A stretch of DNA of 32,534 bases from an uncultured Clostridium sp. (GTDB taxonomy: Bacteria > Bacillota > Clostridia > TANB77 > CAG-508): positions 1-32,534 of the forward strand of contig CAOJKK010000014.1 of assembly GCA_948437895.1 (NCBI GenBank). Reading direction: 5' to 3'. The position numbers were made by a program, and so were the translations under genes. The notes under the pieces were generated by a model. That model was not told the DNA's origin, did not search any database, and saw only the letters and a list, made by a program, of their open reading frames with translations. Below, piece by piece: positions 24,290 to 31,798 of the stretch. Every line of letters begins with the position of its first letter. Positions within the stretch are counted from its first letter, which is position 1.

Positions 24290-24532
24290 ATGGCAATATC
24301 TTGGCTAAAATCTTCAAATGATAATAAGAGTTTTAAATTATTTAAAGGATTAGGAATGGATGTATATGAGATTAATGATTTAGAAAAGACAGATGAAAAA
24401 ATAAAAGAGTTAGTAAATCAAAAATATAATACAATAGTTATTTCAAATGAAGTTGCAAATTTTTCAGAAGATATAATAAAAAAATATAATAGGACAGAAA
24501 ATGTAAATATAATTATTGCACCGCCCAAATGA
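24290..24532 (+). CDS. Small protein resembling the V-type ATPase F subunit fold
   Basis: The 80-residue protein starts at ATG 24290 behind TTGGTGAT. The pattern FKGLGMDVYEINDLEKTDEK, then YNTIVISNEVANFSEDIIKKY and NIIIAPPK, resembles the alternating alpha/beta layout of V-ATPase F subunits (a short strand, LG.DVY, then TI.IS.E.A). There are no other ATPase genes nearby, so it is not part of an ATP synthase operon. It sits just upstream of yyaC, among sporulation genes. Function unknown; the fold suggestion is from pattern only. Confidence 0.7.
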   Translation: MAISWLKSSNDNKSFKLFKGLGMDVYEINDLEKTDEKIKELVNQKYNTIVISNEVANFSEDIIKKYNRTENVNIIIAPPK

Positions 24533-24544
24533 AATTTTTTGCTC

Positions 24545-24563
24545 GGAGCGATTTCTCCTTTTT
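24545..24563 (+). terminator. Possible short terminator
   Basis: GGAG (24545-24548) and CTCC (24555-24558) with a T-run after. The stem is only four pairs, so this is weak. Confidence 0.35.
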
Positions 24564-24639
24564 AGAATTTTTTTAGAAAACATTTTATTAAATAGTATGG
24601 CATATATTATTATATAGAATAAAACATAAGGAGTAAGAT

Positions 24640-25179
24640 GTGACTTTAAAGGAAGATATATATAATAATTTTGTAAATGATTTTAGTAGTATTTTAAGAG
24701 AAAAAATCGATGGATTAGAGATATCAGAACTTATATTTTTATGCATTGGAACAGATAGGATAACAGGAGATTGTTTTGGACCATTAGTTGGATATAAGCT
24801 TAAGTACTTATTTAGAGATGAAGAAAATATTAAAGTAATAGGAAGCTTAGATAATATAATCTGTTCTCATAATATATTAAATGTAATTAATGATATAAAT
24901 AATAAATATGAAACACCATTTTTAATTGCAATAGATGCTGCACTTTCAAACAAAAGTAATATTGGGAAAATAGTTGTTTCAAAGCATAGTATGAATATAG
25001 GGAGTGGCATTAATAAAAATAATATATATGTTGGTGATATGAGTATAAAAGGAGTTGTATCAAGAGATTTAAGAAATCCAAAATATAATTTCAAATTACT
25101 TCAAAATACACCCCTTAATTTAATAATGAATATGGCAGATTCTGTAGCACAAGGAATATGTGATGTAATAAATGTATAA
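24640..25179 (+). CDS. yyaC: YyaC-like spore protease (DUF1256)
   Basis: The 179-residue protein matches YyaC, a relative of germination protease GPR. Diagnostic segments are FLCIGTDRITGDCFGPLVG near residue 31, KVIGSLDNIICSHNI, FLIAIDAALSNKSNIGKI, and IYVGDMSIKGVVSRD. GTG 24640 is chosen because AAGGAG sits 6-7 bases upstream; the overlapping ATG at 24638 is out of frame. YyaC is expressed in the forespore in Bacillus and may process small spore proteins. GGCATATATT at 24599-24608 vaguely resembles a sporulation-sigma -35, but I could not find a convincing -10. Confidence 0.92.
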   Translation: MTLKEDIYNNFVNDFSSILREKIDGLEISELIFLCIGTDRITGDCFGPLVGYKLKYLFRDEENIKVIGSLDNIICSHNILNVINDINNKYETPFLIAIDAALSNKSNIGKIVVSKHSMNIGSGINKNNIYVGDMSIKGVVSRDLRNPKYNFKLLQNTPLNLIMNMADSVAQGICDVINV

Positions 25180-25193
25180 TCCTACAAAAAATG

Positions 25194-25221
25194 GAAAAAA
25201 TTTATATATAGAAATTTTTTC
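25194..25221 (+). terminator. AT-rich hairpin after yyaC
   Basis: GAAAAAATTT (25194-25203) and AAATTTTTTC (25212-25221) are perfect complements. The T-run lies inside the right arm. It may act as a terminator, but stem stability is low. Confidence 0.4.
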
Positions 25222-25234
25222 TAGGAGGATATGA

Positions 25235-25585
25235 ATGGATACAGAAAACATGAAAAATATGGTAGTGCTTAAAAATTTACCATCCAATATAGTGGAAGAA
25301 GCTATAGTTATTCTAAAACCAAATATTAAACTAAAAAGTTTGGATACAGCTGAAAAGAAGGGCAAGAGCAAGAATATTAATAATAAGTCCAATAAACAAG
25401 GGGCTAAGAAATATATAATAAATGAAGCGGAAATGGTTATAGGAAATTATTTATCTAAAATTGAAAATGATAAAAAAAGAACAGTTAAGATAAATAAAAA
25501 GATTGAGACAAAGTATAAAAGGCTAAGAGCAATATCAATATTATTAGGTTTTATGCTTTTTATAAGTTTAGCAATTAAATTTTAA
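25235..25585 (+). CDS. Basic protein with a C-terminal membrane anchor, unknown function
   Basis: The 116-residue protein starts at ATG 25235 behind AGGAGG. The N-terminus (NMVVLKNLPSNIVEEAIVIL) looks like a small conserved domain, followed by a Lys/Asn-rich linker, a helical basic region (NEAEMVIGNYLSKIENDKKR), and a C-terminal helix (ISILLGFMLFISLAIKF). It precedes the SpoIVFA/B-like pair, and I recall similar proteins at this place in other Clostridia. A sporulation role is plausible by position only. Confidence 0.75.
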   Translation: MDTENMKNMVVLKNLPSNIVEEAIVILKPNIKLKSLDTAEKKGKSKNINNKSNKQGAKKYIINEAEMVIGNYLSKIENDKKRTVKINKKIETKYKRLRAISILLGFMLFISLAIKF

Positions 25586-25622
25586 CTATTTATTACAATA
25601 GTTCTAAACACTTTTTCTTTTG

Positions 25623-25646
25623 AATATACTTGAAACAAAGTATATT
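25623..25646 (+). other. Hairpin upstream of the M23 gene
   Basis: AATATACTT (25623-25631) and AAGTATATT (25638-25646) form a 9-bp stem with a 6-base loop, just before the ribosome binding site. No U-tract; a regulatory role is unproven. Confidence 0.4.
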
Positions 25647-25668
25647 ACAAAGGAAGAGGTGTTTTTTT

Positions 25669-26575
25669 ATGGAAAGAACCTTAAGCCCAGAAGAGCGAAT
25701 AAGAAGAGCTGAAGAAATATATTATAAAAGAAAAATGCAAAATACTAATTCAAAATCAGCAAGAGTAAATGTATCTAATAAAAAAGACTTTGGAATGTTT
25801 AAAAAAATGATTTTGCAAATAGCAATATGCATAGTAATATATTCTATTTACTATATGATACAAAATACCAATTACATATTTTCTGAGGATGTGATAAAAA
25901 AGACTAATGAAATATTATCATATGACATTAATATAAAGGGATTATATGAACAAACCATGCAGTATTTAAATAAATTTACAAATGATGTAAAGGCTGTTAT
26001 TCCTAATTCTGAAGATGAAAATGTAGCTAACCCAAATGATAGTGACGAAAATAAGGAAGATTCAAATAATGAAGAGGAAAGTAAAATACAAGAAGAAAAT
26101 ATTGGTGGAGCAAACGTAGAAGAGAGTAAAGAGCAAAATGTAAACCTATCACAAATGGAACAAGATGCTAAATATATATTAGAGAATAAATCCTTAGTTA
26201 TTCCATTAAAAGGAACAATTACATCGAGATATGGCCCAAGAAACCCAGAAACACCAACAGTACCAAAAAACCACACGGGTATTGATATAGCAGTAAATGA
26301 AGGAACAGTATTTAATGCATCTATGGAAGGAATTGTACAAGAAGTATCGAGTGAACGGAGATTTAGGTAATCATGTAAAGATTGTAAATGGTGATGTAAT
26401 GACAGTATATGCACATTGTAAAATAATCTATGTAAAGCAAGGAGACACTATATCACAAGGCCAAGCTATAGGAGAAGTTGGATCTACAGGGAATGTTACA
26501 GGTCCACACTTACATTTTGAGATAAGGAAAGATAATAGATATGTTAATCCAGATTTAATATTAGATTTTGTATAA
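25669..26575 (+). CDS. M23-family (LytM) membrane protein, SpoIVFA/SpoIIQ-like, +1 shift at CGG 26356-26358
   Basis: After the shift the protein has 301 residues. ATG 25669 is chosen because GGAAGAGGTG stands upstream. There is one N-terminal membrane helix (ILQIAICIVIYSIYYMI), an acidic linker (about residues 120-160), and a LytM domain. Metal-ligand motifs look intact: NHTGIDIA (H..GxD) and GPHLHFEI (HxH). The shift yields EVSSE-GDLGNHVKIVNGD, the conserved G..GN.V.I strand, with Gly230; the zero frame ends at 26368-26370. It sits 15 bases before an M50 protease gene, the arrangement of spoIVFA-spoIVFB, where SpoIVFA anchors and restrains the pro-sigma-K protease. A SpoIIQ-like role is also possible. 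Confidence 0.88.
26356..26359 (+). other. CGG-A +1 frameshift site in the M23 gene (Gly230)
   Basis: GAA CGG AGA becomes GAA GGA GAT TTA when the C is skipped, joining V-S-S-E to G-D-L-G-N-H-V-K-I, the conserved strand of LytM domains. Confidence 0.86.
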
Positions 26576-26590
26576 AAGGAAGTGATATAG

Positions 26591-27232
26591 TTGCAGATAA
26601 AAGTTAATTTACAAATTTTTTTATTTATAATCATATTTGCATTAACACATCAAATTGAAATATATGGCTGGATAATGCTATTTGCATTTATTCATGAATT
26701 AGGGCATATGCTTGCAGGAATAGTTCTAAAATTAAAGCCAAAATCTTTAAGTTTTATGCCATTTGGGATAAGCGTTACATTTGAAACATATGAATACAAA
26801 AAATTAGTTGAAATAAAAAAGATACTTATTGCAATAGCTGGACCTTTAACAAATTTGATAATTTGTATAATAGCAGTATTTTTACATATAGATTTAGCAA
26901 CAAAAGCAATTATAATATATTCTAATATTCTAATCGCATTATTTAATTTAATTCCTATATACCCATTAGATGGGGGGAGGATACTAAAAGGGATAATTAG
27001 ATTAAGTCACGAAGAGATTGAATCAGATAGAATTGTAAATAGAATATCAAATATTTTAATTATAGTTTTAACAGCAATTGCAAGTATTCTTATTCTATAT
27101 CTAAAAAACATAGCAATACTATTCATAATAGCATATTTATGGCTAATGATAATGAATGAGAATAAGAAATATAATATGAAAATTAAAGTGTATGAAATAT
27201 TAGAAAAAGATAAACAATGTATTGACATTTAA
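26591..27232 (+). CDS. M50 site-2 protease, SpoIVFB-like
   Basis: The 213-residue membrane protein starts at TTG 26591 behind AAAGGAAGTG. It has the zinc motif HELGH near residue 36 in IHELGHMLAGI and the third ligand in FNLIPIYPLDGGRIL, both inside membrane helices, with about six hydrophobic segments. SpoIVFB cuts pro-sigma-K in the mother-cell membrane around the forespore. The paired M23/SpoIVFA-like gene directly upstream supports this assignment. There is no CBS domain; the protein ends in a short basic tail (KIKVYEILEKDKQ). Confidence 0.9.
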   Translation: MQIKVNLQIFLFIIIFALTHQIEIYGWIMLFAFIHELGHMLAGIVLKLKPKSLSFMPFGISVTFETYEYKKLVEIKKILIAIAGPLTNLIICIIAVFLHIDLATKAIIIYSNILIALFNLIPIYPLDGGRILKGIIRLSHEEIESDRIVNRISNILIIVLTAIASILILYLKNIAILFIIAYLWLMIMNENKKYNMKIKVYEILEKDKQCIDI

Positions 27233-27284
27233 AGTATTAAATGTGAAAATAAAGATGGAAAAACTATGAGATGTGGAGGAACAA

Positions 27285-27698
27285 ATGATAAAAATAAAAT
27301 CTCAAAAAGGTATTACAATGGTTTCACTAATAATAACAATAATTATATTACTTATATTATCAGGAACAGCAATACACAACTTAAATTTGTCCAATGGAGT
27401 GGCTAGATACAACAACATGGTTGCAGATATTAAATTACTTAATGATAAAACACTAGTATATTATAATAAATACGGTGAAATCCCCAAAACAGATAAAAAC
27501 AGTATAAATATAAACAATGAAGAATATTACGAGTTAAATATATCAAAACTAGAAGGAATTACTCTTAATTATGGAAAAGAGTATGGACAAGAAGGAGATC
27601 TTACAACTTCTTCAGATATATATGTTATAAACTCTAATCTAAATATATATTATTTAAAAGGAGTAGAAAAGACGGGAGAAATATATCATGAGAAATAG
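27285..27698 (+). CDS. Type IV pilin-like (prepilin) protein
   Basis: The 137-residue protein starts at ATG 27285 behind GGAGG. A short basic leader (MIKIKSQKG) precedes the N-terminal hydrophobic helix ITMVSLIITIIILLILSGTA, the layout cut and methylated by prepilin peptidase (PilD) after Gly9. The fifth mature residue is Ser rather than the usual Glu. The rest is a soluble domain of polar residues, without a recognised pilin signature. No pilus assembly genes are in the window. It could be an orphan pilin or pseudopilin. It ends at a degenerate palindromic element. Confidence 0.75.
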   Translation: MIKIKSQKGITMVSLIITIIILLILSGTAIHNLNLSNGVARYNNMVADIKLLNDKTLVYYNKYGEIPKTDKNSININNEEYYELNISKLEGITLNYGKEYGQEGDLTTSSDIYVINSNLNIYYLKGVEKTGEIYHEK

Positions 27699-27740
27699 GG
27701 ACTGTCCCCATGCGACAAAATGTCGCAAAAGGGACGGACC
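27698..27740. repeat. Degenerate palindrome related to the one at 9276-9342
   Basis: The outer segments GGGACTGTCCCC (27698-27709) and GGGACGGACC (27731-27740) share the GGGAC..(A/T)CCC core with the 67-bp palindrome. The inner part, TGCGACA/TGTCGCA, is a different stem. A T-rich tract follows, so it can act as a terminator for the pilin-like gene. Confidence 0.6.
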
Positions 27741-27754
27741 TTAAAAAATTTTTC

Positions 27755-27783
27755 TTGCATTTATTATAAATCTATGATAGAAT
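27755..27783 (+). promoter_or_regulatory. Sigma-A promoter for rpsF-ssb-rpsR
   Basis: TTGCAT (27755-27760), a 17-base spacer, TAGAAT (27778-27783), about 86 bases before rpsF. Confidence 0.72.
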
Positions 27784-27814
27784 AGCAATGTTTGGAAATA
27801 GCATTGCTATTTTT
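27782..27814 (+). terminator. Hairpin with U-tract overlapping the rpsF promoter
   Basis: ATAGCAATG (27782-27790) and CATTGCTAT (27802-27810) pair perfectly, followed by a T-run. Since the left arm overlaps the -10 box, only transcripts from upstream could form the full stem. It is best read as a terminator for read-through from the pilin-like gene. Confidence 0.55.
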
Positions 27815-27869
27815 CCTTACTCATACATTGCTAGTATGGGTTATAAGCCAAAAGGGAGGTGAAAGAATA

Positions 27870-28154
27870 ATGAACAAATACGAAAGTGTTATCATTATTA
27901 ATCCAAATTTAGAGGGAGAAGCTATAAAAGCTTTAATAGAAAAATTCTCAAATTTAATTAATAATAATGGTAAAGTAGATTCAGTAGAAGAAGTTGGTAA
28001 AAAGAAATTAGCTTATGAAATCAAAAAGAACAAAGAAGGATATTATATAATATTCAAATTTGAATCTAAACCAGAGGCTATTGCTGAATTAGAAAGAATA
28101 TACAAAATAACAGACGAAGTAATAAAATTTATCGTAGTTAAAGAGGAGGAATAA
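27870..28154 (+). CDS. rpsF: 30S ribosomal protein S6
   Basis: The 94-residue protein starts NKYESVIIINPNLEGEAIKA and continues with VDSVEEVGKKKLAYEIKKNK and EGYYIIFKFES, the classic S6 sequence. It binds 16S rRNA together with S18 in the small-subunit platform. ATG 27870 is chosen because AGGGAGGTG lies directly upstream. It is the first gene of the conserved rpsF-ssb-rpsR operon, with 4 bases between its stop and ssb. Confidence 0.97.
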   Translation: MNKYESVIIINPNLEGEAIKALIEKFSNLINNNGKVDSVEEVGKKKLAYEIKKNKEGYYIIFKFESKPEAIAELERIYKITDEVIKFIVVKEEE

Positions 28155-28158
28155 AATT

Positions 28159-28578
28159 ATGAATAAAGTAATTTTAATGGGGCGACTAACAAGAGATCCA
28201 GAGGTAAGATATACTCAAACTAATAATACATTAGTAGCATCCTTCTCATTAGCAGTAAATAGAAGATTCGCAAGACAAGGAGAAGAAAGACAAGCTGACT
28301 TTATAAATATCGTAGCTTGGAGCAAAACAGGAGAATTCTGTAGCAAATATTTTAAAAAAGGACAACAAGTTGGAATAATAGGAAGAATTCAAACAAGAAA
28401 TTGGGATGATGACCAAGGACAAAAACACTATATTACAGAAGTTGTAGCAGAAGAAGCATATTTTGCAGATAGTAAAAGAGAAGGGGATGCATCAGCAAAC
28501 TTCGAAAATACATTTGGAAATACTGCATCTGCAGGTTCAGAGTTCATGGCATCTTCAGATGATGAATTACCATTCTAA
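28159..28578 (+). CDS. ssb: Single-stranded DNA-binding protein
   Basis: The 139-residue SSB has the OB-fold opening MNKVILMGRLTRDPEVRYTQ, then SFSLAVNRRFARQGEERQAD and FINIVAWSKTGEFCSKYFKK. A flexible middle leads to the acidic tip SSDDELPF, the partner-binding tail typical of essential SSBs. It coats single-stranded DNA in replication and repair. It lies between rpsF and rpsR, as in most Firmicutes. Confidence 0.97.
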   Translation: MNKVILMGRLTRDPEVRYTQTNNTLVASFSLAVNRRFARQGEERQADFINIVAWSKTGEFCSKYFKKGQQVGIIGRIQTRNWDDDQGQKHYITEVVAEEAYFADSKREGDASANFENTFGNTASAGSEFMASSDDELPF

Positions 28579-28618
28579 GAAAATAAATGTCCAATATTTT
28601 GGAAAGGGGGAAAACTAA

Positions 28619-28906
28619 ATGGCAGAGAAGAAACAAAACGCAAGAAACAATAGAAGAAGAAACGGAAGCGATGATGATTTCAATCCAAGATTTAGAAAAG
28701 TAAGAAAAAAAGTATGCGTAATGTGTGCTAATAAAGATTTTGTATTAGATTATAAAAATGCAGATCAATTAAAGAAATTTATAAATGAAAAAGGTAAAAT
28801 ATTACCAAGAAGAGCAACAGGTGCTTGCGCAAAACATCAAAGAGATATTACACAAGCTGTAAAAAGAGCAAGACATATAGCTGTATTACCATACACACAA
28901 AACTAA
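28619..28906 (+). CDS. rpsR: 30S ribosomal protein S18
   Basis: The 95-residue protein has a basic N-terminal extension and the S18 core: [20 protein letters not shown], then [20 protein letters not shown] and [14 protein letters not shown]. Two Cys near residue 33 (VCVMC) are common in this group. It binds S6 and 16S rRNA. The ribosome binding site is AAAGGGGG, and a strong terminator follows. Confidence 0.97.
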   Translation: MAEKKQNARNNRRRNGSDDDFNPRFRKVRKKVCVMCANKDFVLDYKNADQLKKFINEKGKILPRRATGACAKHQRDITQAVKRARHIAVLPYTQN

Positions 28907-28912
28907 TTTTTT

Positions 28913-28943
28913 AAAGAGCAGATTTTATTCTGCTCTTTTTTTT
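28913..28943 (+). terminator. Intrinsic terminator of the rpsF operon
   Basis: AAAGAGCAGA (28913-28922) and TCTGCTCTTT (28929-28938) form a perfect 10-bp stem followed by a T-run. Confidence 0.9.
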
Positions 28944-29045
28944 GTAATTTTTAAGAAAAATGTAGAAATTAATTTGATTATAGTATAAAATATATATAGA
29001 ACAAATATAATAATTAGATTTTCCAATAAGTAAGGAGTGAATCAG

Positions 29046-29868
29046 GTGAAAATTACTGATGTAAATGAATTAGAAGAAATAGCAAGACAGGTAAGAATTG
29101 GAATTATTGAAGGTGTATATAATGCAAAATCTGGACATCCAGGTGGATCATTATCTATAGCTGATATAATGACAGTTCTTTATTTTAATCAAATGAACAT
29201 AGACGAAAAAAACCCTAAAGCTGCTTCAAGAGATAGATTAGTATTATCAAAAGGTCATGTAGCACCAGCTTTATATAGTGTTTTAGCAGAGAAAGGATAT
29301 TTCAGCAAAGAGGAACTTAAAAAATTAAGAAAAATAGATGGAATGTTACAAGGACATCCTGACATGAAAAACATACCAGGTGTAGATATGTCAACAGGAT
29401 CACTTCGGACAAGGTCTATCTGTTGCAAATGGAATGGCACTTGCGTCAAAATTAAATCATGAAGGTGTTAGAGTTTATTGTATATGTGGAGATGGAGAAC
29501 TTCAAGAAGGACAAATATGGGAAGCTGCAATGAGTTCTAGTCATTACAAATTAGATAATTTGTGCCTTATAGTTGATAATAACAATCTACAAATAGATGG
29601 AAGTGTAGATGAGGTTATGAGTATCTATCCTTTAGACGAAAAATTCAAAAGTTTTGGATTTGAAGTAATAAAAATAGATGGACATGATATAAATCAAATA
29701 ATAAATGCATTAAACAAAGCTAAAACTGTAAAAGAAAAACCTACAGTAATTATTGCAAAAACTGTAAAAGGAAAAGGCGTTTCATTTATGGAAAATATAG
29801 CAGATTGGCATGGAAAGGCTCCAAAAGAAGAAGAATATAAGTTGGCAATGGAAGAATTAAGTAAATAG
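29046..29868 (+). CDS. Transketolase N-terminal subunit, +1 shift at CGG 29406-29408
   Basis: This is the thiamine-diphosphate pyrophosphate-binding half of a two-gene transketolase (pentose phosphate pathway). GTG 29046 is chosen because AAGGAG ends 8 bases upstream. KSGHPGGSLSIADIMTVLYF and RLVLSKGHVAPALYSVLAEK are classic. Skipping C29406 gives VDMSTGSL-GQGLSVANGMA, the strongly conserved GSLGQGL cofactor motif, with Gly121. CGDGELQEGQIWEA and VDNNNLQIDG (metal- and pyrophosphate-binding) follow. The total is 273 residues, normal for the split form. The zero frame ends at 29460-29462. The C-half lies 950 bases downstream, with a PHP gene between. Confidence 0.95.
29406..29409 (+). other. 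CGG-A +1 frameshift site in the transketolase N gene (Gly121)
   Basis: CTT CGG ACA becomes CTT GGA CAA GGT when the C is skipped, giving G-S-L-G-Q-G-L, a near-invariant transketolase motif. This is the clearest single case. Confidence 0.9.
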
Positions 29869-29879
29869 GAGGAAATGTA

Positions 29880-30782
29880 ATGATAGATTTACATATTCAT
29901 ACTAATAATTCAGATGGAACAGAAAATGTAATAGAAGTATTAAAAAGGGCAGAAGAACAAAACTTATCATACATATCTATAACAGACCATGAGAGTATAA
30001 ATGGGCACTATGAGTTAAGAGAAATTAATATAAAAGATTATTATTCAGGTAAAATTATACCAGGTGTTGAACTTAAAAACTATTATAAAGATAGAGTAAT
30101 AGATATCTTGGCATATAATATAGATATAGATAAGTTTAATGAATACCTAGATAAAAACTATAAAGATAAAACACATAGAGCTTTGGAAGAGAAAAACTTG
30201 AGACATTTCTATAAACAAGCAAAAGGATATGATTTAACTTTGGATCCAATTGATACTATTGAATGGGACAAGGATAAAGACTGGGGAAGTGTAGTTTTCT
30301 ATAATGAACTAAAAAAACATCCAGAAAACGAAGCAAAAGTTCCAGCAGATTTATGGGAATGCTTTGCCAACTTCAAAAAAGACTATGTGTATAATAGAAA
30401 CAATATGTTCTTCCTAGATAAAAAAGATGACTATCCATCACCTGCACAAACTGTATGTGAAGTTCATAAAGCAGGAGGAGTAGCGTTTTTAGCGCATGTA
30501 CATGAATATAAATGGGTAGACAACAAGATAGAATATATAAAACAACTAGTAAAAGACAGTAATATAGATGGAATAGAATGCTATTATAGTAATTTTACAG
30601 AAGAACAAACAGAAGAATTATTAAAATATTGCAAAGAAAACAATTTATATACTAGTGGAGGGACAGATTTCCATGGGACTAAAAGACCAGGAGTTGAGAT
30701 CGGTATAGGAAAAGGAAATTTAAAAATACCAGAAGAAATTATAAATGATTGGTATAAGGAAAGAATAGTAGAACCAGTATAA
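29880..30782 (+). CDS. PHP-domain phosphoesterase
   Basis: The 300-residue protein opens MIDLHIHTNNSDGT with the PHP motif I (HxH), followed by YISITDHESINGHYEL, IIPGVELKN, VAFLAHVHEY and GGTDFHGTKRPG, the four motifs that bind a trinuclear metal centre. Relatives hydrolyse phosphate esters such as nucleoside 5',3'-bisphosphates (YciV/RnaAM-like). A large insertion (about residues 95-190) departs from the basic family. It starts 11 bases after the transketolase N gene, with AGGAGG upstream. Its placement between the two transketolase halves suggests co-expression and perhaps a sugar-phosphate role, which is unproven. Confidence 0.9.
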   Translation: MIDLHIHTNNSDGTENVIEVLKRAEEQNLSYISITDHESINGHYELREINIKDYYSGKIIPGVELKNYYKDRVIDILAYNIDIDKFNEYLDKNYKDKTHRALEEKNLRHFYKQAKGYDLTLDPIDTIEWDKDKDWGSVVFYNELKKHPENEAKVPADLWECFANFKKDYVYNRNNMFFLDKKDDYPSPAQTVCEVHKAGGVAFLAHVHEYKWVDNKIEYIKQLVKDSNIDGIECYYSNFTEEQTEELLKYCKENNLYTSGGTDFHGTKRPGVEIGIGKGNLKIPEEIINDWYKERIVEPV

Positions 30783-30818
30783 AATATTTAGGACATAAGT
30801 GTCCAAGGGGAGGAAAAA

Positions 30819-31751
30819 ATGAACTTAAATGTTACTAAGGCAACAAGACAAAGTTATGGAGAAAAATTAGCTGAATTAGGAGAAAGAAATAAAGATATTG
30901 TAGTTTTAGATGCTGACCTTTCAGGAGCAACAAAAACATCAGTATTTGCAAAAAAATTCCCAGAAAGATTTTTTGACATGGGAATATCTGAACAAGACAT
31001 GATGTCTACGGCAGCAGGACTTTCAACATTTGGGAAAATTCCATATGCTAGTTCATTTGCAATGTTTGCATGTGGAAGAGCTTATGACCAAATAAGGAAT
31101 AGTATAGCATATCCACATCTTAATGTGAAAATATGTGCTTCACATGCAGGAGTTACTGTAGGTGAAGATGGTGCTACACATCAAATGTTAGAAGACTTAG
31201 GAATGATGAGGGGAATGGCCAACATGTGTGTTATGTGTACATCTGATGATACACAAACAAAATGGGCAGTTGAAGAGATATCTAAAATAAAAGAACCAGT
31301 TTATTTAAGACTATGTAGATATGCAACTCCATTAATATATGATGAAGATCAAAAGTTTGAATTTGGAAAAGGTGTTCAAATAGGAGAGGGAACAGATGCA
31401 ACTGTATTTGCAACAGGAGTAGTTGTTCCAGAAGCAATTAAAGCTAAAGAAGAACTTGAAAAAGAAGGAATAAATATTAGGGTAGTTGATATTCATACTA
31501 TAAAGCCAATAGATGAAGAATTAATTGTAAAATGTGCAAAAGAAACTAAAAAGTTAATATCAATTGAAGATCATAGCGTAATAAATGGTTTAGGAAGTGC
31601 TGTTTCTGATGTTTTATCAGAAAAATATCCAGCAAAACTTATAAGAATGGGAATTAAAGATAGATTTGGAAAATCTGCATCTGCAAAAGAATTGTTAAAA
31701 TATTTCAAATTAACATCAGAAGATATAATTAAAACAGTAAAAGAGAGTTAA
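30819..31751 (+). CDS. Transketolase C-terminal subunit
   Basis: The 310-residue protein carries the pyrimidine-binding and C-terminal transketolase domains: VVLDADLSGATKTSVFAKKF, FFDMGISEQDMMSTAAGLST (with the catalytic Glu contacting the cofactor), and HAGVTVGEDGATHQMLEDLG. The C-terminal domain includes NIRVVDIHTIKPIDEELIVK and a SIEDHSVINGLGSAV motif. Start ATG 30819 has GGGGAGG upstream. It partners the N-subunit encoded at 29046. No CGG codon occurs in it. A strong terminator follows. Confidence 0.95.
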   Translation: MNLNVTKATRQSYGEKLAELGERNKDIVVLDADLSGATKTSVFAKKFPERFFDMGISEQDMMSTAAGLSTFGKIPYASSFAMFACGRAYDQIRNSIAYPHLNVKICASHAGVTVGEDGATHQMLEDLGMMRGMANMCVMCTSDDTQTKWAVEEISKIKEPVYLRLCRYATPLIYDEDQKFEFGKGVQIGEGTDATVFATGVVVPEAIKAKEELEKEGINIRVVDIHTIKPIDEELIVKCAKETKKLISIEDHSVINGLGSAVSDVLSEKYPAKLIRMGIKDRFGKSASAKELLKYFKLTSEDIIKTVKES

Positions 31752-31798
31752 ATAGAGTACCTAAAACAACAAATAAAAATTAAATTTAAGTAATATTG

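Noticed and set aside
24541..24570. GCTCGGAGC as a regulatory inverted repeat
   Set aside because: Too short and imperfect; listed only as a weak terminator.
25872..26414. 180-residue minus-strand ORF opposite the M23 gene
   Set aside because: Ser-rich antisense translation of the acidic linker; no promoter or ribosome binding site seen.
568..29409. Plain sequencing or assembly error as the explanation of the frameshifts
   Set aside because: Errors would mostly fall in the many A/T homopolymers, not always add C before a Gly codon. It cannot be fully excluded without reads, so it is kept as the stated refutation test.
253..29868. Calling the seven broken genes pseudogenes
   Set aside because: All keep motifs and normal total length on both sides of the break, several are core housekeeping genes, and all breaks are the same CGG event. 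Independent decay would give mixed lesions.
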